Origin: Synechococcales cyanobacterium GL140_1_metabat_312
GTDB lineage: Bacteria; Cyanobacteriota; Cyanobacteriia; Leptolyngbyales; Leptolyngbyaceae
Assembly (NCBI GenBank): GCA_025351345.1
Contig: JANXWB010000046.1
Span: 1-34,386 of the forward strand
DNA length: 34,386 nt
Reading direction: 5' to 3'
The position numbers and the translations under genes are program-made. Shown piece after piece: positions 23,577 to 32,382 of this stretch. How positions within the stretch are numbered: the first letter of the stretch is position 1; every line of letters begins with the position of its first letter. A model generated the notes under the pieces. That model did not search any database, had not been told where the DNA came from, and was given only the letters and a program-made list of their open reading frames with translations.

Positions 23577-25163
23577 TTAACGGGTAAGTCGACTTAAATC
23601 AGGATTTATTTTTGCCTTCATCTTATCGAATTCCGCCTTTAATATGTTTTTACTCGTATTTGCATCACTCACGGATCTCCAAGTCGCATTCAAAATCGAC
23701 CATTCCTGAATCAATGACTGCAACTGTGCATTAAATGGCATCTCAATCACTAACGAGCAGCGCTCCGGTTGGCCTTGAACGAATACCAGCAGATGATATC
23801 GACCCCGCTCACCTAAAAGCCTTAAGGTATCTCGACCCTGGTCTGTGGCTAAATCTAAATACTGTGGAAACCAACGAGCAGACCGATCGGAATGACCCGC
23901 ACGATTATAAAGTGCAGTCACCCACAGGGCCATCGGGTGGGGCGAGGGCAAGCAAATCATATTCTTGTAAGTACGATTGAAGATTGCATGATCTCGTAGT
24001 TTCTGCACCTCAACCTCTGGCAGCATCGCCCAAACTAAGGGCAATCTCTTTTCACAAATCTTTAAGCTTCGGGTGAAGGTAATCAATTGATTAGTCGGTT
24101 TATCCCTCGGCCAGCAAGCGTTCTGGTATAGTTCATTCACTACGGAGAGGGTCAGCCGATCGGGTAGATTTGAGTCTTCAATGGCGCCCGTTTGACGTGG
24201 AACAACGGTAGCGGGGGCTGTGGGGGTAGTGCCGGGGCTTGTGGGTCTGCTTTGTCGGGAGATGCTGTAGTGCTCTTCGAGTGGCTCTAGTTGTTTAAGA
24301 ATCTCAATTACCGATTGGGGGCGTTGTCTGGCTTCCTTGGCAAGGCAAGCTAAGACTAATGACTCTAGTGCGCGCGGTAGATGGATACTAGGATGGGCTG
24401 ATTTAAAGTTACGAGGAACCTGAGTGGTATGAGCGCGGTACCATCCGGCAAAGGTATGGGTTTCGGCCTGAAGTGGAATCTGGCCTGTTAGCATTTCAAA
24501 CATCATAATGCCGAGACTGTAAATATCCGATCGGACATCTAGCTCGCGGCCTTCCATTTGCTCGGGGGACGAGTAGACCATCGTGCCCATGAAGGTACTG
24601 GTTTGGTTCCCGTCTTCTTGAAGCACTTTAGAAATTCCAAAGTCTAATACTTTGACCAATTCGCCGAGGCTTTGGTCTTGCATGATTAATATGTTACTGG
24701 GTTTGATGTCCCGGTGAATAATTGGGCAAAGTACACCATCGACATCAATGCCTTGGTGGGCGGCCTGTAATCCTAAACATACCTGACGGGCCAGGGCTAA
24801 GAAACGCCGGAGTTCTAAGGGCTGTTTTCGGACAATTTCATTGAGACCATCACCTTGTAGGTATTCCATGACGTAGTAGGGTACGCCGTCGCTGTCGAAG
24901 TCGTAGTCGCTGACTCGGACGATGTGAATACTTTTTTGACCCAGCTGGGCGCAAATGCTGGCTTCAGTGCGAAATCTGCCACACATTTTGTCGCTGAGCA
25001 GTCCTTTAGATAATACTTTCACCGCCACGTGTGCCCCACCCAGTCGCATGTCACGGGCTTTGTATACACGCCCCATGGCTCCTTTCCCTATCAAGTCCAG
25101 CATCTGATAGCGATCGTTGAGCAGTTCGAGTTTGGTGTCAGGCGTGGACATCGGAGGAACCAT
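23577..25163 (-). CDS. PknB-like serine/threonine protein kinase with a cyanobacterial C-terminal domain
   Basis: 528 residues. The kinase domain covers about 19-290 with the glycine loop GKGAMGRV at 26-33, Lys49 (HVAVKVL), the catalytic loop HRDIKPSN (150-157), DFGISK (174-179) and the SSPEQMEGRELDVRSDIYSLG stretch around APE. The missing transmembrane segment suggests a soluble kinase. A Ser/Pro/Thr-rich linker (about 302-330) joins a C-terminal unit of roughly 190 residues that is not a known sensor to me. Targets are unknown. It starts at the ATG 25163; a second in-frame ATG lies four codons on, and neither has a clear ribosome site. It converges with the cytochrome gene, and the minus-strand neighbour upstream is the small unknown gene at 25307. 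Confidence 0.9.
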   Translation of the reverse strand: MVPPMSTPDTKLELLNDRYQMLDLIGKGAMGRVYKARDMRLGGAHVAVKVLSKGLLSDKMCGRFRTEASICAQLGQKSIHIVRVSDYDFDSDGVPYYVMEYLQGDGLNEIVRKQPLELRRFLALARQVCLGLQAAHQGIDVDGVLCPIIHRDIKPSNILIMQDQSLGELVKVLDFGISKVLQEDGNQTSTFMGTMVYSSPEQMEGRELDVRSDIYSLGIMMFEMLTGQIPLQAETHTFAGWYRAHTTQVPRNFKSAHPSIHLPRALESLVLACLAKEARQRPQSVIEILKQLEPLEEHYSISRQSRPTSPGTTPTAPATVVPRQTGAIEDSNLPDRLTLSVVNELYQNACWPRDKPTNQLITFTRSLKICEKRLPLVWAMLPEVEVQKLRDHAIFNRTYKNMICLPSPHPMALWVTALYNRAGHSDRSARWFPQYLDLATDQGRDTLRLLGERGRYHLLVFVQGQPERCSLVIEMPFNAQLQSLIQEWSILNATWRSVSDANTSKNILKAEFDKMKAKINPDLSRLTR

Positions 25164-25306
25164 TACAGGAACGGGAGGCGTAATTTACACGGGAATGTAG
25201 GCAGGGAGGCTGGGGCAGCATTGAGCGATGCGAAAGTTTCCTTATCCTTATTGTTCAGTATCGACCGAAGAGTCTGGAAAGTTGACGATTGGGTGGGGTT
25301 AGTTTT

Positions 25307-25777
25307 CTAGGCGCGTTCGATGATGGCTTCGAGGGCACTGGTGAGATAATGTCCGGCCATGATACCACTGGAGAAATGGTAGCGATCGTCCGCAACTCGG
25401 TATAAGGTTTCAAAGCCACTCCGCCGTTGCCGATCGCCTAAGGCCCAGTAGCGTTGAATAATCGATTCGGGTGCAATCCAGCCTTCGCCTTCGCCGCGTC
25501 CGAGTTCAGTATGCTGAAGTACGTAAGTATATCGTTGGTTTCCGGTGTCAAACCGACCTCGATATTGAAATTCAATCTTTTCCCGATCGCTATCGACAAA
25601 AACAAGGCGTGTCACCATGTTGAACCAGCCATCTCTGCCCCATTGAATAATAATTCTGCCCTTAACCGGAACAGGCATTGATTCTTTGTCTAGCCATGTC
25701 CCCTGAAGGTTCCAGGTTCCAGCTTCCAGTAAAAATGTGTGGGTCACAGGCTTATTTTGTCCGATCGACAAGCTCAA
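25307..25777 (-). CDS. Conserved-looking hypothetical protein, beta-rich
   Basis: 156 residues. The sequence alternates short hydrophobic strands and turns (HTFLLEAGTWNLQGTWLD, GRIIIQWGRDGWFNMVTRLVF, KIEFQYRGRFDTGNQRYTYVLQH), suggestive of a lipocalin or calycin-like barrel, and ends in a helix. I know no name for it. No signal peptide is seen. The frame begins with TTG at 25777, with no in-frame ATG before residue 34, so the start is uncertain. It lies between the kinase (143 bases) and anmK (31 bases past that gene's stop) on the same strand, so all three may be one transcript. Confidence 0.65.
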   Translation of the reverse strand: MSLSIGQNKPVTHTFLLEAGTWNLQGTWLDKESMPVPVKGRIIIQWGRDGWFNMVTRLVFVDSDREKIEFQYRGRFDTGNQRYTYVLQHTELGRGEGEGWIAPESIIQRYWALGDRQRRSGFETLYRVADDRYHFSSGIMAGHYLTSALEAIIERA

Positions 25778-25808
25778 CAGAATCCGGCCTTATGCTAACA
25801 CAGGGAGA

Positions 25809-26954
25809 TTAGACGGCAGTGGGATGAATTTCTCCTAAGAGTACGGATTGTGTCGCACCTGTGACGGCTGGAAGGTTGCCGCATTGCCCACAGTGCCGCC
25901 AGTAGGCTAAAACCGCAAAGGCGATCGCTTCCTTGGCATCGGCATTAATTCCGGCTTCGTCGGTAGTGAGGACTTGGGCGGTCGGCAGGTTGGCTTGAAT
26001 ACGAGATTTTAGGTAGCTATTGCGACTACCGCCGCCGCACAATAGAACTTCATCGGGCAATTCGGGGAGAAATTGTTGATAGCTTTGGGCGATCGATCGG
26101 GCGGTGAGTTCGGTGAGGGTGGCGAGAAAGTCTGCGGGCATTAATGAAAATGGTTTCGCATCTTGACAACAGCTTTCCAAATAGGCCGCACTAAACTGTT
26201 CGCGTCCGGTAGACTTCGGCGGGGCTTGACTGAAGAAGGGCTGAGTTAGCCAATGTGTTACGAGTTCATTGCAAATCTCACCCGTTGCGGCCCAAGCCCC
26301 ATCTGCGTCGTAGGTCTGTTTACCATTAGTGAATTGAGTGATGGCTAAGTCCAGTAGCATATTTCCTGGTCCAGTATCCCAACCTAAAATAGGGGTTTGA
26401 ATGGCATTGCGAGCGGGTAGGTAGGTAACATTGCCAATTCCACCGATGTTTTGAATAGCGCGGGAATGAGATAGATGGGTGAGAAGTGCGGCATCGATCG
26501 GGGGAACTAGGGGCGCGCCTTGGCCTTGAGCAGCAATATCGGCGGCACGGAAGTTGCTGATGGTTTTAATTTGGGTTATGTGTGCGATTAAGGCTCCGCG
26601 TCCGAGTTGGAGGCTGTAGCCGAGGGTTTCTATTGCTTGCGGGCTGCGGGGCCGATGAAAGACGGTTTGACCGTGGGAGCCGATGAGTTGAGCTTTTGGG
26701 TGGCCGTGGTTGATGGCGAGTGCGGCTTTGGCAAATTCTTGGGCGATCGCGTCGTCGAGGGTTGCGAAGGATTCCATGCTGAGAGGTTTTCCGCTACAAA
26801 CGTCGAGAATTTGCGATCGGAGGGATTCACTATAGGGATAGGTTTGGGCTTGAAGAAGATGAATGGTTAGTGAGGTGTGATGGTCTTCAATTTCGACGAG
26901 TGCTGCATCAATTCCATCGACTGATGTGCCGCTCATTAGGCCGATAATTCGCAT
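25809..26954 (-). CDS. anmK: Anhydro-N-acetylmuramic acid kinase AnmK
   Basis: 381 residues from ATG 26954; a TTG five codons earlier is less likely because [19 protein letters not shown] is the family N-terminus. The ATP-binding DGIDA and SGTS motifs lie at residues 7-16; GHDGQT-like [10 protein letters not shown] and [13 protein letters not shown] with its catalytic Asp follow, and [12 protein letters not shown] closes the nucleotide site. It phosphorylates and opens 1,6-anhydroMurNAc from murein turnover to MurNAc-6-P. The ROK kinase gene ends 22 bases upstream of its start, so these two are likely one operon. It implies cell-wall recycling, compatible with the divergent dacB. Confidence 0.94.
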   Translation of the reverse strand: MRIIGLMSGTSVDGIDAALVEIEDHHTSLTIHLLQAQTYPYSESLRSQILDVCSGKPLSMESFATLDDAIAQEFAKAALAINHGHPKAQLIGSHGQTVFHRPRSPQAIETLGYSLQLGRGALIAHITQIKTISNFRAADIAAQGQGAPLVPPIDAALLTHLSHSRAIQNIGGIGNVTYLPARNAIQTPILGWDTGPGNMLLDLAITQFTNGKQTYDADGAWAATGEICNELVTHWLTQPFFSQAPPKSTGREQFSAAYLESCCQDAKPFSLMPADFLATLTELTARSIAQSYQQFLPELPDEVLLCGGGSRNSYLKSRIQANLPTAQVLTTDEAGINADAKEAIAFAVLAYWRHCGQCGNLPAVTGATQSVLLGEIHPTAV

Positions 26955-26976
26955 GATTTTGGATTGCAATTTTTAT

Positions 26977-27903
26977 TTAGATTAGCAATTGTAACCCCAG
27001 TTTTGCTGCACCATACATTCCGGCCTGATTCCCCAATTCTGCTTTTAATAATTGACTTCCTTGAGATGGATGTGAAACCCGCATTTGCATTTCAGTCATT
27101 GCACTTTTAAAAAAGAATTCGCTACTACCAGAAATTCCACCTCCAATTACGATCGCTTCTGGATTCAGCACATAGATCAATGTCGTTAGCCCTATTCCTA
27201 AATCTCGACCATAGCATTCCCAAAAGGCTAGTGCATCAGGATCTCCAGCTTTTGCGAGTTGTCCTAATAGGGCGGGATCTTTTCCCGATCGTCGCATAAT
27301 TGAACTAATACAGAGTTGTTGTTCGAGTGATCCATGATTGCCACTATTACAGGGATGGCCATTGGGATTAAAACTAATAGATCCTAATTCGCCCGCTGCC
27401 CCGTTGTGGCCTATAAATAATTGTCCATTCAGAATGATTCCGCCGCCGACTCCTGTTCCCAGAGTGAGCATAACTATATTTTGATAGTGTCGTCCTGCGC
27501 CCTGCCATTGTTCTCCCAATGCCGCACAATTTCCATCATTCCCAACGGTGCAAGGGATTTTAAATTCTGCTTCTATCCGATCGGCTACAGGCACATTTAT
27601 CCATCCCGGTAAATTGATTGCTAACCTTGCGATGCGCCCAGTTACGTCAGTGGGTCCGGGGGTTCCAATGCCAATGCTTTTAGCGTGTTGATTTGGGTCT
27701 ATTGTTGGTATGGCGGCAACTATTGCATCTAGTATTGCATCGGGCGTGGCAGGTTGTGGTGTGGCGATCGTCAGAAATTGGAGTCCTTGGCCTGTATGAT
27801 CAAAGCGTCCTAATTTGATTGCGGTGCCGCCGATATCTATGCCTATGACGATCGGTTGCCAGGACGGGGTTAGTTTATGATGCTTTATAGATGATGTGGG
27901 CAT
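26977..27903 (-). CDS. ROK-family sugar kinase with altered zinc motif
   Basis: 308 residues. The phosphate-1 loop DIGGTAIK is at 23-30, the catalytic Asp is Asp123 in VGNDGNCAALGE, and GVGGGIILNGQLFIGHNGAAGELG holds the substrate His166. The ROK zinc motif CxCGxxGCxE reads CNSGNHGSLE at 185-194, so two of the three cysteines are serine and zinc binding may be lost. Glucose or N-acetyl sugars are likely substrates; the neighbours anmK and dacB favour amino-sugar salvage, but glucokinase is equally possible. It begins at ATG 27903, only four bases from the divergent dacB start, so each gene's promoter must lie within the other's 5' coding region, or expression comes from elsewhere. Confidence 0.88.
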   Translation of the reverse strand: MPTSSIKHHKLTPSWQPIVIGIDIGGTAIKLGRFDHTGQGLQFLTIATPQPATPDAILDAIVAAIPTIDPNQHAKSIGIGTPGPTDVTGRIARLAINLPGWINVPVADRIEAEFKIPCTVGNDGNCAALGEQWQGAGRHYQNIVMLTLGTGVGGGIILNGQLFIGHNGAAGELGSISFNPNGHPCNSGNHGSLEQQLCISSIMRRSGKDPALLGQLAKAGDPDALAFWECYGRDLGIGLTTLIYVLNPEAIVIGGGISGSSEFFFKSAMTEMQMRVSHPSQGSQLLKAELGNQAGMYGAAKLGLQLLI

Positions 27904-27907
27904 TTTT

Positions 27908-29371
27908 ATGATCTATTTAAATAAGTATTTAATTTCACTGATTATGCCTTTAATGGCTGTTTTGAATCAATGGCCAACACAAGCTTGTCCAGCCTTGATT
28001 CGCGACTTAGATCTGATTGTGAATCAGCCCCAATTTCGATCGGCGCAATTTGGTATCTCAATTCAAACCCAAGGTCGTAATCCATTAACACTGTATGCCC
28101 ACAATACCGATCGACTTTTACTTCCTGCCTCCAATGCGAAACTCTTAACGACTGCTGCTGCAATTCAAGCACTTCCTTTAAATTTTACGGTAAAAACAAT
28201 CCTTTATGATCTAGGAAATAATCAGTTTCATCTAGTTGGCGAAGGGGATCCAATGTTTAAAACGAGTCACCTTCAAGCCCTCGCCCAATCGTTGGCTCAA
28301 TTGCTTAGAGATCGCAACGTCAAACAGATTAAAAGACTTACTTTAGACGATCGTTACTATGGTCCAGAATGGCTAAATCCCCGCTGGGGTTGGGATGATG
28401 TTCAAGCAGATTATGCCCCGCCGATCAATGGGTTAATTCTGAATGAAAATGCGATCGGACTGATGTTAAGTCCTGGAATCACAGGCCAGCCCTTGATTGT
28501 AAAATGGAATGAAGTAGAAAATAGTAACCGTTATCGAATTGAAAATCAAACAAAAACCGTTGCGATCGATCAGCCTGAATTTGTAAATGTTGCCCAGCCT
28601 GAACTCGGATTAGTGCGAATAACAGGACAGCTTCGGGTTGGCGGGGAGCCTGAACCTGTGGGGATTTCTGTGCAACAGCCGACCAAGTACATGGCCGAAG
28701 AATTCCGCCGATCGCTCTCCCAACTTGGTATTGAAATTGAAACAGTAGAAATTACTTCCCCTAACAATCTTAATCCACTCATGTCCCCCCTTAGCAAGGG
28801 GGCTAGGGGGATCGTCGCAGAAATCACCTCACCCCCACTCTCTGAATGGATTTATGAAACCAATCAAACCAGCAATAATCTCTATGCTGAAGCATTGCTT
28901 AGACAATTAGGCCGATCGGACTTGCAGCCAATGGGAACGGGCTATAGCAGCGATCGTGGATTGATTGTATTACGTCAGCAGCTTATGAAAATGGGAATTG
29001 CGCCTGAAACCTATCAAATGGTAGATGGTTCGGGATTGGCTCGATTGGATTGGGTAAGTGCAGGGAATTTAGTTCAAGTATTGCAAGCAGTGGCGGAGAA
29101 TTCTACATTTAGAAAATCTCTACCAATCGCAGGCCAGAGCGGCAGCCTTACCGGACGATTTAAAGATACTCCAGCTCAAACTGTTTTGAGTGCAAAAACG
29201 GGCTTTTTGACGGGTGCTGTTGGGCTTTCTGGCTATATAAAGCCTAAAGAATTTTCACCTATTGTATTTAGTATTTTACTCAATAATTCAGTCCAACCTT
29301 TATCCGACCAACTGAAAGCAGTGGATGCGATCGCAATTCGCTTAGCCAATTTAAAAGAATGCAAATTATGA
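27908..29371 (+). CDS. dacB: D-alanyl-D-alanine carboxypeptidase/endopeptidase, PBP4 (peptidase S13)
   Basis: 487 residues from ATG 27908. A GTG four codons earlier is possible. A signal-like hydrophobic start ([13 protein letters not shown]) with ACP suggests export, perhaps as a lipoprotein or periplasmic enzyme. The three penicillin-binding motifs are SNAK (75-78, nucleophile Ser75), SNN (322-324) and KTG (430-432), in the order of PBP4. It trims and hydrolyses peptide crosslinks of murein. At about 292-302 lies [11 protein letters not shown], coded by a palindromic repeat inserted in frame between two conserved regions. It overlaps the convergent uvrB by six bases at the 3' end. Confidence 0.92.
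   Translation: MIYLNKYLISLIMPLMAVLNQWPTQACPALIRDLDLIVNQPQFRSAQFGISIQTQGRNPLTLYAHNTDRLLLPASNAKLLTTAAAIQALPLNFTVKTILYDLGNNQFHLVGEGDPMFKTSHLQALAQSLAQLLRDRNVKQIKRLTLDDRYYGPEWLNPRWGWDDVQADYAPPINGLILNENAIGLMLSPGITGQPLIVKWNEVENSNRYRIENQTKTVAIDQPEFVNVAQPELGLVRITGQLRVGGEPEPVGISVQQPTKYMAEEFRRSLSQLGIEIETVEITSPNNLNPLMSPLSKGARGIVAEITSPPLSEWIYETNQTSNNLYAEALLRQLGRSDLQPMGTGYSSDRGLIVLRQQLMKMGIAPETYQMVDGSGLARLDWVSAGNLVQVLQAVAENSTFRKSLPIAGQSGSLTGRFKDTPAQTVLSAKTGFLTGAVGLSGYIKPKEFSPIVFSILLNNSVQPLSDQLKAVDAIAIRLANLKECKL
28785..28813 (+). repeat. Cyanobacterial palindromic repeat inside dacB
   Basis: CCCCCC-TTAGCAA-GGGGG, then CTAGGGGGATC, spans 28785-28813. The core CCCCCTT-AGC-AAGGGGG is a perfect 7-bp hairpin with a 3-base loop. 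This C-run/AAGGGGG.CTAGGGGGATC pattern is a dispersed repeat I know from many filamentous cyanobacterial genomes, usually between genes. Here it is in frame, contributing about ten codons without a stop. Confidence 0.75.
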
Positions 29372-31372
29372 ACGATTGCCAGTTAGTTTATCTCGAAGCT
29401 TTTTAATCCGATCGCGATGTTTGGCAGCCTCTTCAAACTCTTGCTTTTTCGCTGAATCCTTCATCAGTGCTTCCAATTGCTGAATTAATTCGGGGATATT
29501 TTCCAACGGCACATCTGCCACATGTTCCACGACTTGATCTAACTCCTGAGAATTCAATCGTCTCGATACATCTAAGAATGACAAAATTGAATTGGTCGAT
29601 CGTTTAATAATGGCCGTTGGTGTAATGCCATACTTTTCATTGTGGGCCATTTGAATCTCGCGACGACGGGCTGTTTCTTCGATCGCAACTGCCATACTGT
29701 CGGTCATATTGTTTGCATAAAGAATTGCCTTACCTTCCACATGTCGAGCCGCACGACCAATGGTTTGCAAAAGCGATCGTCTGGCTCTCAAAAATCCTTC
29801 CTTGTCTGCATCTAAAATTGCGACTAGTGAAACTTCGGGCAGATCTAATCCTTCTCGTAATAAGTTCACCCCAATCAACACATCAAACACGCCTTCTCTC
29901 AGATCTTGTAGAATTTCAATTCGTTCGATCGAGGTAATTTCTGAATGCAAATAGCGAACTCGAACGCTGCGTTCTTGGAAATATTCAGTCAAATCTTCGG
30001 CCATCTTTTTAGTCAAAGTCGTAATCAGGACACGCTGACTTTTTGGAACACGAATTTGAATTTCAGCGAGCAGATCATCGACTTGCCCTTCACTAGGACG
30101 AACGAAAATTTCGGGATCAAGTACACCCGTTGGACGAATGACTTGCTGAACAATATGATCGCCTGAAATCTCCTGTTCCCAATCGCCGGGAGTGGCTGAA
30201 ACGAAGATACATTGTTTGACCTTACCCCAGAATTCATCGGCTTTCAGTGGTCGATTATCTGCGGCGCTGGGTAATCGGAATCCGTGATCAATTAATACTT
30301 TTTTGCGCGCTTGATCGCCGTTGTACATCGCGCGAATTTGGGGAATGGTGACGTGGGATTCGTCAATTACAAGCAGCCATTCTTCAGATGGAAAATAGTC
30401 TACTAAGCATTCCGGCGATTCTCCGGCTCCGCGTCCGGCCAAATGCCTCGAATAATTTTCAACGCCCTGACAAAATCCCACTTCCCGCAGCAATTCCAAA
30501 TCATATTTTGTCCGTTGTTCTAAGCGTTGTGCTTCGACGAGTTTCCCTTGGCTTTCCATAACTTCAAGTGAATCTTTTAATTCAGCTTCGATCGCATTAC
30601 AAGCTTCTTCTAATCTGTCTTCTGGAGTGACGAAGTGACGGGCTGGATAGATGTTAATTGATTCTAAGGTTTTTAATGTTGAACCTGTGACCGGATCGAC
30701 ATATTTAATCGCATCAATTTGATCGCCAAAGAACTCAATCCGAATGATTCTATCTTCATAAGCCGGACCAATTTCCAATACATCGCCTTTCACACGAAAC
30801 CGTCCGCGCCCAAGGTCTAAATCATTGCGAGTATATTGAATTGAGGCTAAATCTCGTAGAACTTGCCGCTGGTTGATTTCTTCGCCGACTCTGAATGGAA
30901 TTGCAGCTTTGAGATATTCGGTCGGGATCCCCAGACCATAAATACAGCTAATAGAGGCCACTACAATTACATCACGCCGCTCAAATAACGATCGGGTGGC
31001 GGAGTGGCGCAGCATATCAATTTCTTCGTTGATGGAGGCTGTTTTTTCGATGAAGGTGTCGCTGACGGCAATGTATGCTTCAGGTTGGTAGTAGTCGTAG
31101 TAACTGATGAAGTATTCGACGGCATTATCTGGAAAAAATTCACGCAACTCGTTACACAATTGGGCGGCGAGGGTTTTATTATGAGCGAGGATCAAGGTTG
31201 GTTTTTTGACTTTATCGATGACACGGGCGATCGAGTGAGTTTTCCCGGTTCCGGTTGCGCCCAACAGGGTTTGATACTGCACGCCATTTTCAATCGACTC
31301 AATCATGGCCGCGATCGCAGTCGGCTGGTCCCCGTTGGGTTCATAAGGCGCTTGGATTGAAAATTCTGGCAT
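29366..31372 (-). CDS. uvrB: Excinuclease ABC subunit B
   Basis: 668 residues from ATG 31372, where [20 protein letters not shown] is the usual UvrB N-terminus; a start 14 codons earlier (31414) adds an atypical leader. The Walker A is GATGTGKT at 38-45, the damage-probing beta-hairpin [11 protein letters not shown] follows at about 91, DESH is in [11 protein letters not shown], helicase motif VI is QTIGRAARH, and the C-terminal UVR domain ([20 protein letters not shown]) contacts UvrC. It loads on damaged DNA with UvrA and recruits UvrC. It overlaps dacB by six bases in convergent fashion. The 196 bases upstream (31373-31568) show no clear SOS box. Confidence 0.97.
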   Translation of the reverse strand: MPEFSIQAPYEPNGDQPTAIAAMIESIENGVQYQTLLGATGTGKTHSIARVIDKVKKPTLILAHNKTLAAQLCNELREFFPDNAVEYFISYYDYYQPEAYIAVSDTFIEKTASINEEIDMLRHSATRSLFERRDVIVVASISCIYGLGIPTEYLKAAIPFRVGEEINQRQVLRDLASIQYTRNDLDLGRGRFRVKGDVLEIGPAYEDRIIRIEFFGDQIDAIKYVDPVTGSTLKTLESINIYPARHFVTPEDRLEEACNAIEAELKDSLEVMESQGKLVEAQRLEQRTKYDLELLREVGFCQGVENYSRHLAGRGAGESPECLVDYFPSEEWLLVIDESHVTIPQIRAMYNGDQARKKVLIDHGFRLPSAADNRPLKADEFWGKVKQCIFVSATPGDWEQEISGDHIVQQVIRPTGVLDPEIFVRPSEGQVDDLLAEIQIRVPKSQRVLITTLTKKMAEDLTEYFQERSVRVRYLHSEITSIERIEILQDLREGVFDVLIGVNLLREGLDLPEVSLVAILDADKEGFLRARRSLLQTIGRAARHVEGKAILYANNMTDSMAVAIEETARRREIQMAHNEKYGITPTAIIKRSTNSILSFLDVSRRLNSQELDQVVEHVADVPLENIPELIQQLEALMKDSAKKQEFEEAAKHRDRIKKLRDKLTGNRS

Positions 31373-31568
31373 GATGTTGGGGCTTGGGGGCGATAGCGGT
31401 CCATTGCTGATCATGCAACAAATTCACAAAGACTGCAACTATAAGACAAAGAGGTTTGAGTACGACTTTGAAATAATTCGACTTAGTGATGTCAGATATG
31501 AAGAGATAACTGTTTGCCCCTATTAAAAGAGACATGTTTGAATACAGCAATAGAATCAGCATCGATCG

Positions 31569-31775
31569 CTATTGTCCGCGTCCAGGTTTGCAATCGGCAA
31601 AGCCTAACGCTTCTGAATCGAGGAAGCTAGCGATCGCCATTTCAACCACCATTTCGATCGGGTATTCAATGTCAGTCGCGCGATCGAGTAATGCTGTTTT
31701 AATTCGGGTGGGGAGACGATCGAGAATGGCTTGAGCGTCGGTGGCAGATAGTTTTTCGAGGGTTGTGACTGGCAT
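31569..31775 (-). CDS. Small protein paired with the GIY-YIG gene
   Basis: 68 residues, helix-rich (TDAQAILDRLPTRIKTALLD, then EYPIEMVVEMAIASFLDSEA). I cannot name a family. It begins four bases after the stop of the GIY-YIG gene, and its ribosome site GGAG lies inside the last codons of that gene, so the two are translationally coupled. Possible roles are an inhibitor, a DNA-binding partner or a regulator; the size and position are reminiscent of an antitoxin but nothing in the sequence proves it. Confidence 0.6.
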   Translation of the reverse strand: MPVTTLEKLSATDAQAILDRLPTRIKTALLDRATDIEYPIEMVVEMAIASFLDSEALGFADCKPGRGQ

Positions 31776-31779
31776 GACT

Positions 31780-32253
31780 TTAGATCTCCGATGGAATAAG
31801 GACGTTGTAGGGTGGTTCGGTGGCTCTCAAGATTCTGGCTTCTAGCTCCAATAATAGCGCAGGGTCTTCCCAGGGTGAGAGAGGATAAAGGGAAAGGCGC
31901 ACGTCTTCGTCGTTGTATTTGTCGAGCCAGGACCAGAGAAAGGCTTTGTGTCCTCCGCTGAAGCGACCGCGCAAACTTTTGGATTTACCGATGTAGAGGA
32001 GTCCGATTGATCGGTGTCTGACGGCGTAGAGTCCAGGTCTTGCGGGGATGTTGGTAAAGTTTCGCTGTAGGGTTTGGCAGCGATCGAAGGGCTGAAAGGC
32101 AAGGGTATTAAGGATTTGGTCAGCTTCTTGGGAAAGGTCGGTCATAGTTAGGATGCGATCGGTTGGGTGATTGCGATCGTAATATATGGAGATGGCTGCA
32201 AGGTCGTCAGAATCGAATGTTATTTTAATATTTTGACTGAGCTTATAATTCAT
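31780..32253 (-). CDS. GIY-YIG family nuclease domain protein
   Basis: 157 residues. The C-terminal 90 residues are a minimal GIY-YIG fold: GLYAV at 74-78, LLYIGKS at 85-91, the catalytic arginine in SLRGRF (Arg95 or 97), the metal-binding Glu in LLELEARIL (136 or 138) and Asn150 in PPYN. The N-terminal 70 residues are unassigned. Such small cyanobacterial proteins are homologous to the UvrC/SLX1/homing-enzyme nuclease core, but the DNA substrate is unknown. ATG at 32253 is the longest start; ATG at 32145, 36 codons on, would retain the whole nuclease domain. The next gene (68 residues) follows after four bases, and uvrB lies beyond. It is not UvrC, being far too short. Confidence 0.75.
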   Translation of the reverse strand: MNYKLSQNIKITFDSDDLAAISIYYDRNHPTDRILTMTDLSQEADQILNTLAFQPFDRCQTLQRNFTNIPARPGLYAVRHRSIGLLYIGKSKSLRGRFSGGHKAFLWSWLDKYNDEDVRLSLYPLSPWEDPALLLELEARILRATEPPYNVLIPSEI

Positions 32254-32382
32254 ACATCGTTTACAGTAGTAAAGCTGGCTTCTAGGAAACGAAAATTTTT
32301 ACCTTGTGCGCTATTAAGCTAATTAAATTTACTGGCTTGCTCTAAAAGCTGTGAAGCTACTACATGGAATATATATTAACCT

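Noticed and set aside
31459-31470. AGTAC upstream of uvrB, considered as half of a LexA box
   Set aside because: The second half-site (GTWC after the spacer) is missing.
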